A DNA stretch of 64,000 bases from Apis mellifera (GCF_003254395.2 NC_037653.1:620001-684000), one strand, 5' to 3'; positions 13,594 to 27,240 are shown, counted from the stretch's first letter. Numbers and translations: made by a program. Notes: generated from the sequence alone by a model not told the origin.

Positions 13594-15587
13594 AAAGAAA
13601 AAAAAAGAAACAAAGATTCTTTCTTTTTCTGTCATCATATTTTCTCTTTACACGTAATATATACTTCTATGATCTTAGATGTATGTAATTTGACATACAT
13701 ATACATATATGTATAAATATATATGCGCATGAAGATGGATTATGTTAAATCTTTCATTATTTCTACGTAAAGGGTATATTCTTATTTCTACATAGATATA
13801 TTCTTTGCATCCTCATTCTCCGACGTATGATATTATTCTTGTAGTGCATTTTCTTATATTCTCATGACCTTCCAGCTAAGACTTATGCAGACTATACTGC
13901 ATGTTATGGAAGAATGGGAACGGAAGTTAGTTTACCATAAGCACAATGCTAGAAAAAGGTCTGAATCTTTTGAATCTAATATGAACAAAAGACTTGAATC
14001 TTGTCACGTACAATCAATGGATTAATGTTTGAATATGTACCATACCTATATGTATGTATGTAATCGATAAAGACACACATTTCCCCGTTCTCTCTTTCCT
14101 TTTCTTCTATATTAATGGTGTAATTGGATATCAGGTAATTTCACGTGTAAAAATAAATCGGAAAAATGACATTTTTTTTCGTTTTAACCTTCGTTTTCGA
14201 GAAAAATTCTAATTGAAAACGTGTCAAACGTCGGAGAATATGACTAATTCCCGATTGGATAGGAATGGATTATTGATAAAAGCTCATTTTACGAAAATGA
14301 ATGCGAAATTAAAAAATGTATAATAAAATATTTCCATTTAAATTTTTTTTAAATTGAAAAGAAGTAATCGGATATTCGGATACTCGATGACTTTTTAAAT
14401 TTAATTAATCGAAAATTAGTTTTTCATTAAAATTAAAAAATTTTATTCTATATTTTTTATTTATCTTCACATATTAGAATAATATTCTATAACATTTAGT
14501 TGACAATTGATTAAATTTTCTTAAATTTAATTTATAATTTGACTGGAAAAATATAAAATATTTTGTATAAATTTTTAAATAAAAACTTTTTTGCTATTTA
14601 AGAAGAAATTCGATCACGATAAATTTTCATTATAATATCTAATTTCATATTCGTGGTATCAATGTTTTTTAATTTTTTTATAGTATAATTTTTAAAAAAT
14701 TAAAAATAAAAATTAAAAATAGTGATACTTCTTTATGTAAATTAAGAAAAATTAATATAATTTCATCATTGCAAAATATTATCAAATCCTCTTTTGTTCA
14801 AGTTAAATAGAAAGGATTACTTTTATAAAATATTACAATCTAATTGTATTAAAAGTATAATAAATGCTAAATATCATTTTTCAAATTAACATCTGTGATC
14901 TCTTTATTGCTATTTAAAAGTTGCGATCCACAAGATGAAAGTTACTATACAGAAAAATCTTTGTTGAAAACAAAAAATTTCGCGTACAATACGTAGAATC
15001 AAAAATTAATATCCATCATATGTGTAAAGTGATATTGGTCTCTGAGGAGGAATTAAAGTGTTACATGTATATATGTGATAAATTTATTAATAGGTAATAA
15101 AAAGACGAGCAATCAATAATCAATTAATTAATCTTTCAAAGGGAAAGAAAGAGAATGATTAAAGGTAAATGTGAAAGAGTTGTATTCTCTATATGAAAAT
15201 AATACGATTGATTGAATAACTTATAGAAAGAAAAGAAAAAAGAGAAAAGTTATTCAATTTGAATATCATAATTATTTGAGATAAATTACATAAATTATTT
15301 GAGATATTTCAGTTTCAAAATTTTAATATAAAATTTATTTATAAAACATAAATAATTCAAAAAATTTTTTAGACTTTTTTCTTGATTCGTTATATTTAAT
15401 TTTTCATTACATTTTCGCATAATAGTGATTCTATTTCATTAATAGTGAATGCAATATTGTTTTTCAACTTGTCAATTGTTTTTTTGGATTATTGATATAA
15501 AAGTAAAAGTATAATATGCTATAAATCTATTGAAAAAAAAGAAATAATATAATGAAAAATTAAATGAATGCCTAATTTTATAAAAAA

Positions 15588-15851
15588 ATGATTATAGTTA
15601 CTAAAATCAACAATTTACAATTTAAATTTGTTAATTTTTTTTTTGTGAATTTTTTAAAAATTTATATCAATAATTTAAAATCGATTGACGAGCTAAAAAA
15701 TAATGTTATAATATCCATTATTAACGAAATAGAATCATCTTTATGCGAGAATGGGAAATTAAGTAAAATGAGTCGAGCTTGTGAAAAAAGGTTGAGAACG
15801 ATATTATTTTATTATAATGAATGTCATAAAATTGATTTTATGTTAAAATGA
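15588..15851 (+). CDS. Candidate small ORF or terminal exon, unknown product
   Basis: ATG-initiated frame of 87 codons. The first 30 residues are low complexity (Asn/Phe/Ile-rich), but from about residue 31 the sequence is mixed and protein-like: SIDELKNNVIISIINEIESS, then LCENGKLSKMSRACEKRLRT and ILFYYNECHKIDFMLK. This predicts two or three helices with charged faces. A possible acceptor GATTATAG lies at the very start, so the real exon may begin at about 15597. A perfect hairpin (ATTACATAAAAA / TTTTTATGTAAT, 15922-15952) follows about 70 bp after the stop. No domain was recognised. It lies in the robo intron on the opposite strand. A decayed retrocopy of a gene is an alternative. Confidence 0.3.
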   Translation: MIIVTKINNLQFKFVNFFFVNFLKIYINNLKSIDELKNNVIISIINEIESSLCENGKLSKMSRACEKRLRTILFYYNECHKIDFMLK

Positions 15852-18800
15852 AGCAAACTGAAATATTTTAAATAGTTTGTGTTTTATTTCAATTTAAAGA
15901 TATAGCACTTAAAATGGATATTACATAAAAATATAAATTTTTTATGTAATAATAATTTGTTTTACTAATTGAAATATAAATACTTGTACATATTATATGT
16001 ACTGTATGTTATATAACGACTGTAAGTTAGGTTATTGCAATTCGATTTTAATTGTAAAAATGTTATAAAATTTTTTAGATTTTAATCAATATATATATAG
16101 TAATTTATAGTAATAAATATTTTTGTTTATTAAATAATTTAAAATTTAAAATTAATTTATTAATAATTATTATAAATTTTTTTTACTTATTTTATTATAA
16201 TAAATTATGAATTATACTTTAATATTGAATTTGAATGGTTTTTGTTAAACATGTTAAAAATTTAACATAAAAATTGATTATATTAAGAATTGATTATATA
16301 TAAGAAATTTCGAAAAGAGTATATTAAAAGAACAGATCAATTTATCATGAGTAAGGAAAATCTGAATTAATTATAAAAAAATTAAATATAGATACGTAAA
16401 ATAAAAGAATAGATTATAATCAATTAAATATTTTAATTGATATAAATATAATAATTGATGTATATAAATAATTAATTGTAATAAATAATTTTTATAAATA
16501 ATAATAATTAATTATAATAATGATAATAATAATGTTACAATAATGTATTAAATCTAATTTTCATTATTTTTTAATAAAATAGTAAAGTATTTTATTATTT
16601 CAAAAATCTAAATAAGAATTTTATTATTTATTAAACAATATTACATAATTCATATTAGATTTTATTAATTAATTTATAATATTTATTTATGAATTTTTAT
16701 AATTTAATTGTGTAATATTAATAATAGTGAAAAATATTACATCTAATAAAATTAAGTAATTAAAATAAAATGATTATAACTTTAAAAAAAATAATTCTAC
16801 TTCAAAGCAAATATTTTTAATGATACATTATTAAATTATTGCAAGTTGAAATATTTTGTTTTATTCATTATATATTTTATTCATCAAATTTTATTCTAAT
16901 TTTTTATTTCGTGCAATTGAAAAATTCTTTTTTTTATATTGAAAAAGTGAAAATCGTTTAAAAAATGTTCAGAAAATAAACATATGTGCAAATTAATATT
17001 GAATCTTTTCAATAAAATATATAAAATATATGAAATAAAAATTAATTAATAAAATTTTAATTATAGCAATAATTAATTTAAAAGATAATTAAAAAATCAT
17101 TGAATAATTTATAAATCATTGATTTTTATTATTAATGAAATTTTATAACGAATTGTTAACATTTTATATTTTTTTATAAAAAAAGGCGCAAACATGTTAT
17201 ATATATCGTTTATAAATATCTTTCTTTTTGTTTGATTTATAACATTAATAATATACGAAACAAAAGATGAATTGATTAGAATTATTCGTTATCTTTTTGT
17301 AAAATTTTTCTTATAAAAATAAGAATTATCTTCTTATCTTCTTATAAATTAGAAATAAAAATTATATTATAAAAATAAGATTTAAATATATTAAAATTAA
17401 AATATGCAATTTATTGATGTATATCTATTCATATACGTATACATATATTTATTTTATTAAAAGATTTATTATATTGGAAAAATTTAAAAAGATTTTTTTT
17501 TAGTTTAAGTTTATATATTAAGTTTATAAAATATTTCATTTTAATTTTGAAACGCATATTGTAACATCTTTATAATTATACATCCCTTAGAAAATGGATC
17601 AAATAGAGCTTATTATTTCAAAAGGTATGTATGTATTATAATGTATGATATATATTTTAGGTGAATATATCGAGATTTTATGTTTTTTCAATCAAATTAT
17701 GCTTTTAATGTTTTAAAATTTCAAAATTCATCAAACTCATTGTTTCTCTAAAAATTTTATTCGTTATATTTTATAATTAAATTGAATTATTTTATTAAAA
17801 AAAATTAAATTATTTATGTCAAAAAATTAATTAATTGATATTTTAATTTGAATTGTGAAATTATTAATATAATAAAATATAAGAGTCACGAAAATATTCC
17901 TCGATTTATACTTTTCTTGTCTTTCATATAAATTTTACAAATTTTAAATAAGTTAAAATATATTTTTAAATAATGATTTTTTAATATAAAAAGCTTATAC
18001 TTCTTTCGTAGGAATTTAAATTTCATAGGAAATAACGAACTGTATATTAAAAATTATATGATTTCATTTAAAAAAATAAAGATCAATCTTGAAATCTCGG
18101 AAGCACGTCCATTTAAAGAAAATTTGTGATCGTAATACTTCTCTCTTGAAACAATGTAAATTTTATTCGAAACATTTTTGAAACGACCTATATTTTTGGA
18201 AAATAATTGCTTTCGGAAATTAAAATAGATACGTTATATTATAATGAGTATAAATAAAATTAATAAATTGAAATATTTCAGGAAATACATTTTCTCAAAC
18301 AATGAAAGAGTTTCTTTGTTATTATGTAATATTAATGTTATTTAACATTTGCAACTTAATTTTATGATGTCATATTATTCTTTCATGCATAGATTTAACA
18401 ATCATATATATAACATAAAAATACTGAAGATTTTTTTATGTAGATAATTTACAATTTAAAAAATACATTTTTTAAAAAAATAGATATGTATCCGGATATT
18501 TTTCAACGGGATATAAAGCAGTGTATATTGTCCCTTAATTAAAATATTCTGTTATTTATTATTTTTTTAATTTTTAAGATATATTGAAATATTTGAAATA
18601 TTTCTGTATCCTTTTTAACTTTTATATAAAGATATAAATTGTCATATAAATATTTATGACAACAAATGTTGTTATAAATAATAATGTTAAAAATAATAGT
18701 GTAATAATAATTTTAAATAAAGTTAAAAAGTTTTATATATTCTTCAGAAATTTATAATAAGACTTAATTTATTTCTTCTAATAAATATAGCAAAACAATA

Positions 18801-20159
18801 ATAAACTTTTTAATTTTTTTATAATATCTGAAGAAGCATATTGATATGCTAATTTTACGTATTAAAATGAAGATATCAATATATTATACTACATTTATTG
18901 ATTAAAATCCCCTATCTATTTTATTATAATTTTTAAAAAAATTTAAAGTTTTGAATTTTGTAAATTAAATAATTTTAATGTAGAAAATACAAGAGAAATA
19001 TTTTAGAATTAATTTATAATTAACTAAAACTATATAAACATATTCTATATAAACTATATAAACATATATAGTTTCAGATATAATATTATTAGATATATAT
19101 ATTAGATGTAGTAATTATTTATAACTTTATAATAACATATTTGTTTATAATTGAAAAATGAATTTGTCTCCATTTGATATCATATAAATTTCTTATTGAA
19201 TTGTTGTGAATGAAACGACCAATATCTTAATAAAACTTTTAAAACAATAAAATAATTTATAATTTTATTGAAAATAATCAAAATTTCATTTAAATTCGAT
19301 ATATCTTTATCACGTTATTATCATCATATCATTATTATAATTACAATTAATATTACACAATTAATTAATTATTATATTCCTATGATCATTATTACAATTG
19401 AAATATTAAATTGATTATTATTAATCCTTGGTTTATTTTTTGCGTTAATATTGATAATTTAGATTTTTCTTATTAATAACAGATTATTTTTCTCTTTAAT
19501 TACGTTATGTTTAAAAATTGTATGAAAAGAAAAATTTTTTTCTTTTAAAGAAATCTTTTAAATTTAACGTTGAAACATAGTTTATAATGAATAAATAATA
19601 AATAATTTATAATGTATATAATTTCAAGTTTTAAATTAACAAATATTACTTAATTATATATTTTGTTAAAATTATACGTATTTATAAAATTAAATATTTT
19701 ATTTTTATGTTTTCATACAACAAATTAATAAAAATATTCAAAACATTTATAATATATGAAATAAGACAAATACTATTTCAAATTTTTTTTCCTTCCAAAC
19801 TTTGCCACTGTATTATATTATACTATTTCACTGTATATAAGAATAAAATTAAAATGTCATTCGACAAAAACTTCATAAATATTTTATCGTGGAGTTATGT
19901 ACTATAAAATGTTATAACAAAATCATGAAGAGTAATGTAAACTCTCATCTATTTTATCTTTATGTATATATTGCAATTATCGACGGAGAACATAAATATT
20001 ATACATATCTTGTCTCTTGAATGAACGGAGAAAAATAATATTTTTCATATTTCGCATATATTATACCTTTACAATTTAAAACCACTTACATTATTTGGTT
20101 ATTACATGACATTTTACCCGTTCAAACTGCACACTGTGCACAAATCTAAACGGAAATAT

Positions 20160-20950
20160 CTGGGACACCCTGTATGAAACTAGACCAAACTAATCAATTT
20201 TCTTGCCTCCCGTGAAACTTAATTTTCGTCGTACATTCGTGATACATTCGAACGAAGTGATATCGATGTGTGTACGTGTAAAGTGACTATCCGTTGGCTT
20301 TTCGACTTTGGAAAAACCGGAGTAAGCGGAAAACGTTTATCGTGCCGGTACTTGGTATCAACGAATCCGTCGATATAGAACGTTGTCCTCCGTTGGGATT
20401 AAAAGCTGTAACACCTCCCCGCTCTCTGCCCCATACCTCTCCCTTCACCGTTCCCTTTTTCTATCCCAACCGCCTCCCCCCTCGCCCCATATCTTTCTCG
20501 TTCTCTACACTCGCCTCTTACTCCCTTTTGCTCTTCCAACCCTCCGGCTCTCATTTTCTTCTCCTCTTTTCCCCTAAAAGCCGCGCGAAGTAACCCTGGC
20601 ACGGCACAGCGGTACTATGCCGTCCGGCTAATCGATACGCGGTGGATGGAGCGAACGAGGGACCCCGAATGGGGTCCCCCGGACAGCAGAGGGTTGCAAG
20701 CAAACGATGGATAGGTGTTATTTCGCCGAGGCGAGAGAGTCGAGGAAAGAAATGGAAGAAAAAAAAAAAAAAAAAAAAAAAACTGGAAATCGATCGAACA
20801 CTTCTTGACCGGCTTATCTTCTGACCGGCCGAGTTGACATTAGCTCGGTAAACAAGTTCGGTAAATCGATCGGGTATCGATTCGAGTTTCAATCGGAGGA
20901 ATTTATTTCCGTGCAAATAACGTATATATCATCCTTCATTGGTACGAACC
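20160..20950. promoter_or_regulatory. GC-rich island in robo intron with 24-A run
   Basis: A strongly GC-richer region with pyrimidine-rich stretches at 20415-20580, CpG-bearing DNA to about 20750, a run of 24 A at 20759-20782, and mixed DNA to 20950. Overlapping frames on both strands (20294-20593 plus, 20551-20916 minus) are low-complexity Pro/Ser/Leu or poly-Phe/Lys translations and have no domain, so they are not called genes. Its left edge carries GGGACACCCTGTA, the inverse of the terminus seen at 43163. A promoter or enhancer island is plausible. Confidence 0.3.
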
Positions 20951-21774
20951 AATGTCTCTTTAAAGATATTCGTCATACATTTCACGATAAACGTTTAATA
21001 TATCGGGTGTTAACGTATATTCGTTAGGATATTTTTGAAGGATTGATTTCAAGGACAGGCACAAAAATATCGGTTGAGCAGTTTATTTATTTAAGTTATT
21101 AAAGCGCAGCTTAAAGTTTGCGAGAATATGAGAATCGATATGAGAATCGTCGAAAAAAAATTAGAATTATATTTTATTGGTATTTATTTCCAATTAGAGA
21201 ATGCTTGTTCAGATATAATATATCTTGGAAAACTGATTTTAACGTTCAGGAAACATTAAAGTTGATATATAAAAATGTCAATCGAGGCTTATTTAGTTGT
21301 AAGTTATAAAATAATTTAAGCTTATGACGAAACGATTATGTAACGGAGATAGAACTGTCTTTATGTTTCATTTTGATTGATGTAAATATTATAATTTAAT
21401 GATAATTACTTATAACACTTTTATACACCAATTTTTGTTTATTTTTCATTCTTTAGAATTAAATATGTTATATTGGATATATCATATCCTCCAAAGGATT
21501 TGGATGTATTAATAGTTTGTATGTGTATGTATGGTAATTCCTTTATTTTCTTTTCCTTTTATGGTTTGATGGTTATGGTAAGTATCAAAATAGATAAAGC
21601 AGTCAAAATAGATAATAAAAATGAATAAAATAATCGCATTATCAAGATTGGAATCTTTAGTATTCTTTTCATATGCGTCTACATGTTATTTTTATCTTTT
21701 TTTCTATCTACTTCCTATTCTCTTTTTCTAATTTTTTTTTTTTTGCTCTTTTTTTCTTTTTTTGGATCTCGACC

Positions 21775-21910
21775 AGTTTATTTCGGTGCGAGTCGATTCA
21801 ACAGTGTACTCGCAGCACAAAGCCTTATTCATAGTCGTCGGCCATAACTGTCGGCCGTTTGCGACTACGGCCATTGCTATCGCCATCTTTACCAGCCTCG
21901 AATATCAGGT
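21775..21910 (-). other. GC-rich block, possible coding or regulatory element
   Basis: Sharp island of CpG-bearing DNA in AT-rich surroundings. On the minus strand two frames are open across it. One ends GKDGDSNGRSRKRPTVMADD then Tyr-Glu and a stop at 21825. Another starts MAIAMAVVANGRQLWPTTMN and continues into a lysine-rich tail made from the T/C-rich tract at 21720-21770. Neither matches Robo or another family I recognise. The repeated GGCC and CGGCC motifs may simply be regulatory. Confidence 0.25.
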
Positions 21911-22399
21911 TCATGCGACAAAACTTAATAATAAATAGCAAAATGAAGAATATTCGAATATATTCTCTAATAAAAGTGATAAAACTAACAAGACGAGTGT
22001 GAATAACAAAGCACATTCTCCGAGAGAATCGTATTATAAAATTTAACACGATGAAATAGATATAATATGATCGTAATTTGTATTGTCTTTCTATTAGTTC
22101 GTCTCGTTAACATGAAGAAAAAAAAAAGCGCGAGAGATAAAAATTATACTATCTACTATCTCTCTATATATAAAGAGACACTTAAAATGTACATATGATA
22201 TATAGATATAATTAATTTAAAATCAACCATAAGATAAATAAAATATTGATTTTAAATCAATAAAATACAAATGCAGTAATTTTGGACAAATACGTAATAC
22301 ATATGTTATATGATACGATAGAAAATCATTAACAACGCGATTAAGAATTCGTTTCGGCAATTAGGAGAGATTAAAGAAAATCGAGAAAGATGAGATATC

Positions 22400-23260
22400 C
22401 GTTCCATTAAAAAAATCACGTACATATGAACACATGTATTGTATGCAGCACACTACCATCTCATGACAAGCTATGCTGCATCACGTCGCACAACACAGAA
22501 CCCTGTTGGCCGAGCATACGCTCGGTGTAGATACAGCTCCGTATCGATTTCTATTCTCCTTCTCTTTTCTCCTTCATCCCCTCCGCTTCTCTCACTCTTT
22601 CTTTGCTGGCACTCGTCTATGTATATGTGCGCGCGCGTGTATATACGTATACCTTGTAATTAAACGTACAATAGCCACGTGAGCATAAGATTATTTTAAA
22701 TTGTTTATAAAACGTTTTTTAATTGTTATTTTCGTTCTCATTTCCATTCTTCTTTCTGCTATCATTTCTTTTTATTTTCCCATTAATTTCTAATCTTTGC
22801 TTTTCCTGCGATATTACTTAATTACTATGTTATATTTTTTTACAACAAATCTCGTTTCAATTAATTACTTATTTTTATTGCTTATTATATCGTAGCGTTG
22901 ATACATATGTATGTATGTATGCACGTGAAGCAACACAGAAGCAATGGTTAATATGAGATTCGATGAATTCATATGTAAAAGAAAGAAAAATGATAAACGT
23001 ATCAAAATCGCAAATCGATTCAGCGATCACGATATATCAGTAAAAAGATAGGTTCCATTCGATGTGGTAGGGTTGCTCCTCTCTCTTCCTACCCCCTTCT
23101 CCTTTCACCTGAATATCGATCTGCCTTAAACAAACTCGGCTTCGCCCTACGTTTGTTCGAACGTAATCGACTTGCTCTTTATTTCGTACAAATCAAGCCT
23201 ACTTTAATTTCTTCGTGTTACGTACACAAACATCTATAATAATATGTGCTTATGTAAATG
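22400..23260. other. Two GC-richer blocks in robo intron
   Basis: 22440-22690 (with the palindrome CGAGCATACGCTCG and a CT-rich stretch) and 23040-23260 are richer in GC than the rest. A short ATG frame at 23244-23426 (60 codons, cysteines at the start, KDQIHYIIHNYLLYEIIVKQ near the end) adjoins the second block. It has no recognised domain and no flanking splice signals that decide the matter. Confidence 0.2.
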
Positions 23261-26213
23261 TACTTGTGACATACCGATGTATACACAACATACGTTTTTT
23301 TTGTCGGAAAATATTGAAACGATTCAATCATTGATTGATTATTCGAAAGGAAATAATAAAGACCAAATACATTATATTATTCATAATTATCTATTATACG
23401 AGATAATAGTAAAACAAAGGAAATGATTTTAGATAAAAATAAAAATAAATCAAAAGAAAGAACAATATTTTTTTCTTTTATCGAATTTTTTAAAACTTTA
23501 ATAAATTAATATAAGTTTAATTGATTAATTCCTGATTAAATATGAATGAACTATCGATAAGAGATTATTTTATATGAAGTTATTTTATATATGAAAGTAA
23601 TTCAAAAGTGATAAGTAATAGAATAAAATATTATTGTTTGAATCTTTACTTTTGAAACATTGAAATTGAAATATATATATAAAATCAATAAATTGTACAA
23701 TCGACGAATATTCAAATTTGGTTTTCTCGAAAATTTTCAAATAAAAAAAATTTTATATTTTTTACTTTTCATATTTAGATTAATCTATTATTAATAATTC
23801 AATTATAATCGATTGAGAATTAGTCAATTTTATTTATATTTGAAAAAACTTCAAATTTTAAATTTATTGGAAAATGAAGTTTTAAACAATAAAATTTACT
23901 CTTCTTTCTTTGCCTTATTTTTACATGTCACTGTTTATAGAACCACTTTTTGCTTGGTTATATTACCAATTACATTACGTTGTATATAGATTTTTTAAAA
24001 AGTTTATTATGTAAATAATGTAAATTTATTTTTTTTATCCAGATTTTTAAGAATTTATATTTCTATTATTCCAAAAATATTTTATATTTATAAATTTATT
24101 TCTATGAATATATATTTTGATTATAAATAAGAATAAAAAATAAAATATTATTAATCAATTTTAATATTTATTTATTATTGTTAACATATTTATATTTTTT
24201 TATTTTCTAAATTTGTTCAATGTAAAAATTGATTAGGATTTTACTTTACATTCACAGTTTTATTTTAATTATAATTATATTCTATTAGATTTTGAAAAAT
24301 GATTTTCTTCACCATTTTTAAAATTATGCAACATTATTTACGAGTAAATTTTTAATTGATCAAAGCATATGGAATTCCATTATATTTTAAAATATAATTC
24401 CATTTAAATCTTCAAACGCAAAATATATTTCCAAAACTATAAGTTGTTTCAAAAAATATTTTAAATAAAATTTTCACTGACTCAAAAGGAACTTAAACTG
24501 TTTCAATTGATCTCAAAAGATCTCATGAAGGTCAAGTCTTTTCTAGATAGACGTACTTCACAGAGACTTCAGTTCTTTGTTTTTTTAAATTAAGTAATTT
24601 TTAATGAACTCGATCGATTTTTATCGAAAAAATTTTTGTAAAATTTGAAAATAGAAAAAATGAATAAGATATAAATGATATATAATTTCGTGACTTTCTT
24701 ATCTTGTCTCTTATATGATAAGTTTTATAAAGTTTTATAAAGTTCAAGATAAAGATAATATATTTGTAATCCCTATTTATCTCTATTTAAACTAATAATT
24801 TTACCAAATTTTTTGCAAGAAATAAAGGATTACATGTATCGATAACACATTATAATTCCAATTACAAAAATAAAAATCGCTTTGAAATCTTTAAAATATA
24901 TTTACCCGAAGTAAATTTTTGATTATCTTAAAATATTTGCTTCAAAATAGTTACTTTAAGTTCTATTTAAAATATTTTTTTTAAAGCAATCTATAGTTTA
25001 AAAAAATAATTGAATTTTCAGATTAGAAATGAAATATTTTATATAAACTATAAATTATTTATTTTTTCAATTTTTTTAAAATATGAACTTATATCATATT
25101 CATATATGTACTCATAATTCATATATGTACTCATGAAATTATTCAAATGTTATGTAAATAAAAAATAATAAATGGTAAATAATAGAATACGTTAAAGTTC
25201 TGGAAATAGCAAATTAAGACAATGTTACGATTATGCAAATATGCAAATATTTTTTTAACGATGAATTATTTTAAAAAGTTGGAATTATTCATTATTTCTC
25301 TTAATTTTTTGAGAGTAACAGTACAATATATCTCAAACTAGTTTTTATCGTGGAATTATTAATATAATTGAAGATTTTAATGTAAAAACTATATAAATCT
25401 AGATTTTAAAGATTTCATAGAAAATTATATAAAATTGAATTAAATGGACATAATCGATTTTTTTTTCTAAAAATCAGATCTAAAAAATGGATTCAAAGTC
25501 AATTTCTATCTATTTTTATTCTTCACTTTTTAATTGAAGAAATATACAATCTACTTTCAATAATTCATTATTTCTAAAAGTTGTCTAATTAATCAACAAT
25601 ATATAAAAATATATATAACAACAAGTATAATTTTATTAAAAAGTCAAAGGATTTGTATCAAGCTTTTCAATTTTTCTAATATTATTGACACGATGGATTG
25701 TTGGAACAAAAATTCCATTAAAAATGAATGTTGAAAATTAGATCTTATCTATTATTTCTTTAATTATAATTAAACATTGTATTTTTATTAGAAAAATTAA
25801 TAAAATAGAAAAAATTAATAAATTAAAAAATTAAAAGAAAATTTCATCTTAAAAGACTTAAATCAATATTTTCTCCGTTTTCTAAAATATTACTTTTTAA
25901 CAATGTGATATATAAAAATATAAAATACATAAAATGTTTAAATTTTGATATTTTATCATTGTAAAAAATAAAAAATAAAAAATTGCTATTTTAAAAAATA
26001 TTGAAAGAATGCGAGAGTTTCACTTTCTCAAAATAAAATTTGCTTCGTACAAAATCCATTATACTCTATATATTTACAAACAAATTTTTATTAAAGTCAC
26101 GATTTTCGGATTAAACAAATTTCCTCGTAAGACAATATAAGAATATACTTTCGTGAGCTACTATATACCTGCAGCGAAGAGCGGAACAAACAGAAGAGAA
26201 TGAAAAGACTTAC

Positions 26214-26522
26214 CTGCAACAGTTAGGGTTGCGTTTCGACTTGGAACGGAGCCTGCTTGATTTCTCGCGACGCACCAATAAACTCCTCCGTCCTGCTCCT
26301 TTTTCCCGTGCATTACTCTTAGGAAAAATAGAGAGCCCGTAGGAAGAAGAACACGATGAGATTTTGCATCTCCCGGTGATGTTTGAACCAGTTCACCGTC
26401 CTTATACCATTCAATCACGGGTTGAGGTTTACCTTCCGCCTTGCAATTCAATGTTACCGGTTCATTCTTGGCCACGATTATATCCGAAGGATGTTCCGTT
26501 ATACGCGGTGATCTCAATTGCC
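26214..26522 (-). CDS. robo1: Robo1-like roundabout receptor, Ig1 exon (Slit-binding domain)
   Basis: Second coding exon, 309 nt, flanked by acceptor GGTTTCAG|GG and donor GCAG|GTAAGT, entering and leaving in phase 1 as usual for Ig-domain exons. It encodes one whole I-set Ig domain. The opening SPRITEHPSD is followed by NEPVTLNCKAEGKPQP, with the first Ig cysteine and the typical E-G-K-P turn. Then comes the tryptophan in IEWYKDGE, SHRVLLPTGSLFFLRV, and the DGGVYWCVARN motif carrying the second cysteine. In Drosophila and vertebrate Robo this first Ig domain contacts the Slit leucine-rich repeats. The KKEQDGG-YWC stretch resembles Robo1 more than Robo2/3, but the paralogue assignment rests on memory. 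No Ig2 exon was recognised in the 26 kb further left on this strand, so the rest of the gene lies outside the window. The open frame runs past both splice sites, but those extensions are intron. Confidence 0.93.
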
Positions 26523-26682
26523 CTGAAACCAGAATTTCGATTCGCATTAAAGGCAATCGAAATAAGAGAGAAAGAGAGAGAAAAAATATCAATTCTACGT
26601 TCGATCTTATTATATTTTCTATTCATCGTATTACTTGAAACAAAAATCTTCCTTCCTTTCTTTTTCCGTGATATTAGATCGG

Positions 26683-27240
26683 TGGTTCTCAATCTGTAGG
26701 ATAGAGCTCCTTTAGAGGTCGCTTCACGCGTCGATGATTTACGAAGAAAAATGGCTGTTGTCAATTGTCGTATTTAGATAACGATATTTAATATTTATTT
26801 ATTCTGATATAATTGCATTATTGTACTTTACAGCAGTGGTTCTCAACGCGTAAGTTTCTCCTGGATCTCAAGTTTTTTAAGAGAATGCTATTGCCATATC
26901 TAATTAATGATATTTGATTTGATATAATTGCATCACAATATTTTAAAATTATAGTGATTTCTAGAGGGCGCTGTCGTGTAATGCTAAGCCCAAACATTAT
27001 GAATCACATTCCTCTTAGGGATCACCAAGTGTTTTGTCATAGAAAGCTGTCATATTTGATTAATATTAACTTTTAGCACTTCCTTTTACTATAATATATA
27101 AATTGCAATATTCTATAGCACTGCTTTTCAACTTATGACGCCAAGCGCTTTCTAGAGGGCGCTAATGTGTGACGTTAGACAATAACTTTCAATACTTATT
27201 TAATTTCACATAATCACATTGCTATATTCCATGCGTATAT
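26683..27240. repeat. Diverged tandem array of about 150-bp units, hAT-like headers
   Basis: About four units in direct order. Heads GTGGTTCTCAATCTG (26685) and AGTGGTTCTCAACGCG (26834) introduce the first two units. The string TTTCTAGAGGGCGCT occurs exactly twice (about 26956 and 27152). Units end in related tails, ATAATTGCATTATTGTA, ATAATTGCATCACAATAT, AAATTGCAATATTCTA and AATCACATTGCTATATTC. The CAGTGGTTCTCAA head resembles hAT transposon termini. The array begins only 160 bp upstream of the Ig1 exon. Units differ by many substitutions, so it is old. Confidence 0.6.

Larger units (their letters stand above)
1..26213 (-). other. robo1: robo intron 2, left part (next exon not in window)
   Basis: From the GTAAGT donor at 26213 to the left edge no segment on the minus strand reads like Robo Ig2 or any later Ig or FN3 domain. 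An Ig exon of about 100 residues would be visible as an open frame. This is therefore read as one intron of more than 26 kb. It is very AT-rich, with GC-richer islands near 480-1420, 2460-2800, 4740-5080, 5450-5830, 6715-7010, 7750-8010, 20160-20950, 21775-21910, 22400-22690 and 23040-23260. The repeats and short ORFs inside it are listed separately. The alternative is that an unrelated gene sits inside it. Confidence 0.6.

Noticed and set aside
20160..20175. GGGACACCCTGTA as a further family A copy
   Set aside because: Only the terminal motif matches; the adjoining sequence does not align with family A arms.
20294..20916. Overlapping frames in the GC-rich island with poly-Phe or poly-Lys
   Set aside because: Generated by pyrimidine tracts and the 24-A run; low complexity only.
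26161..26592. Reading the Ig1 open frame as a 143-residue stand-alone protein
   Set aside because: The frame runs through a clear acceptor (TTTCAG) and donor (GTAAGT); only 26214-26522 is exon.
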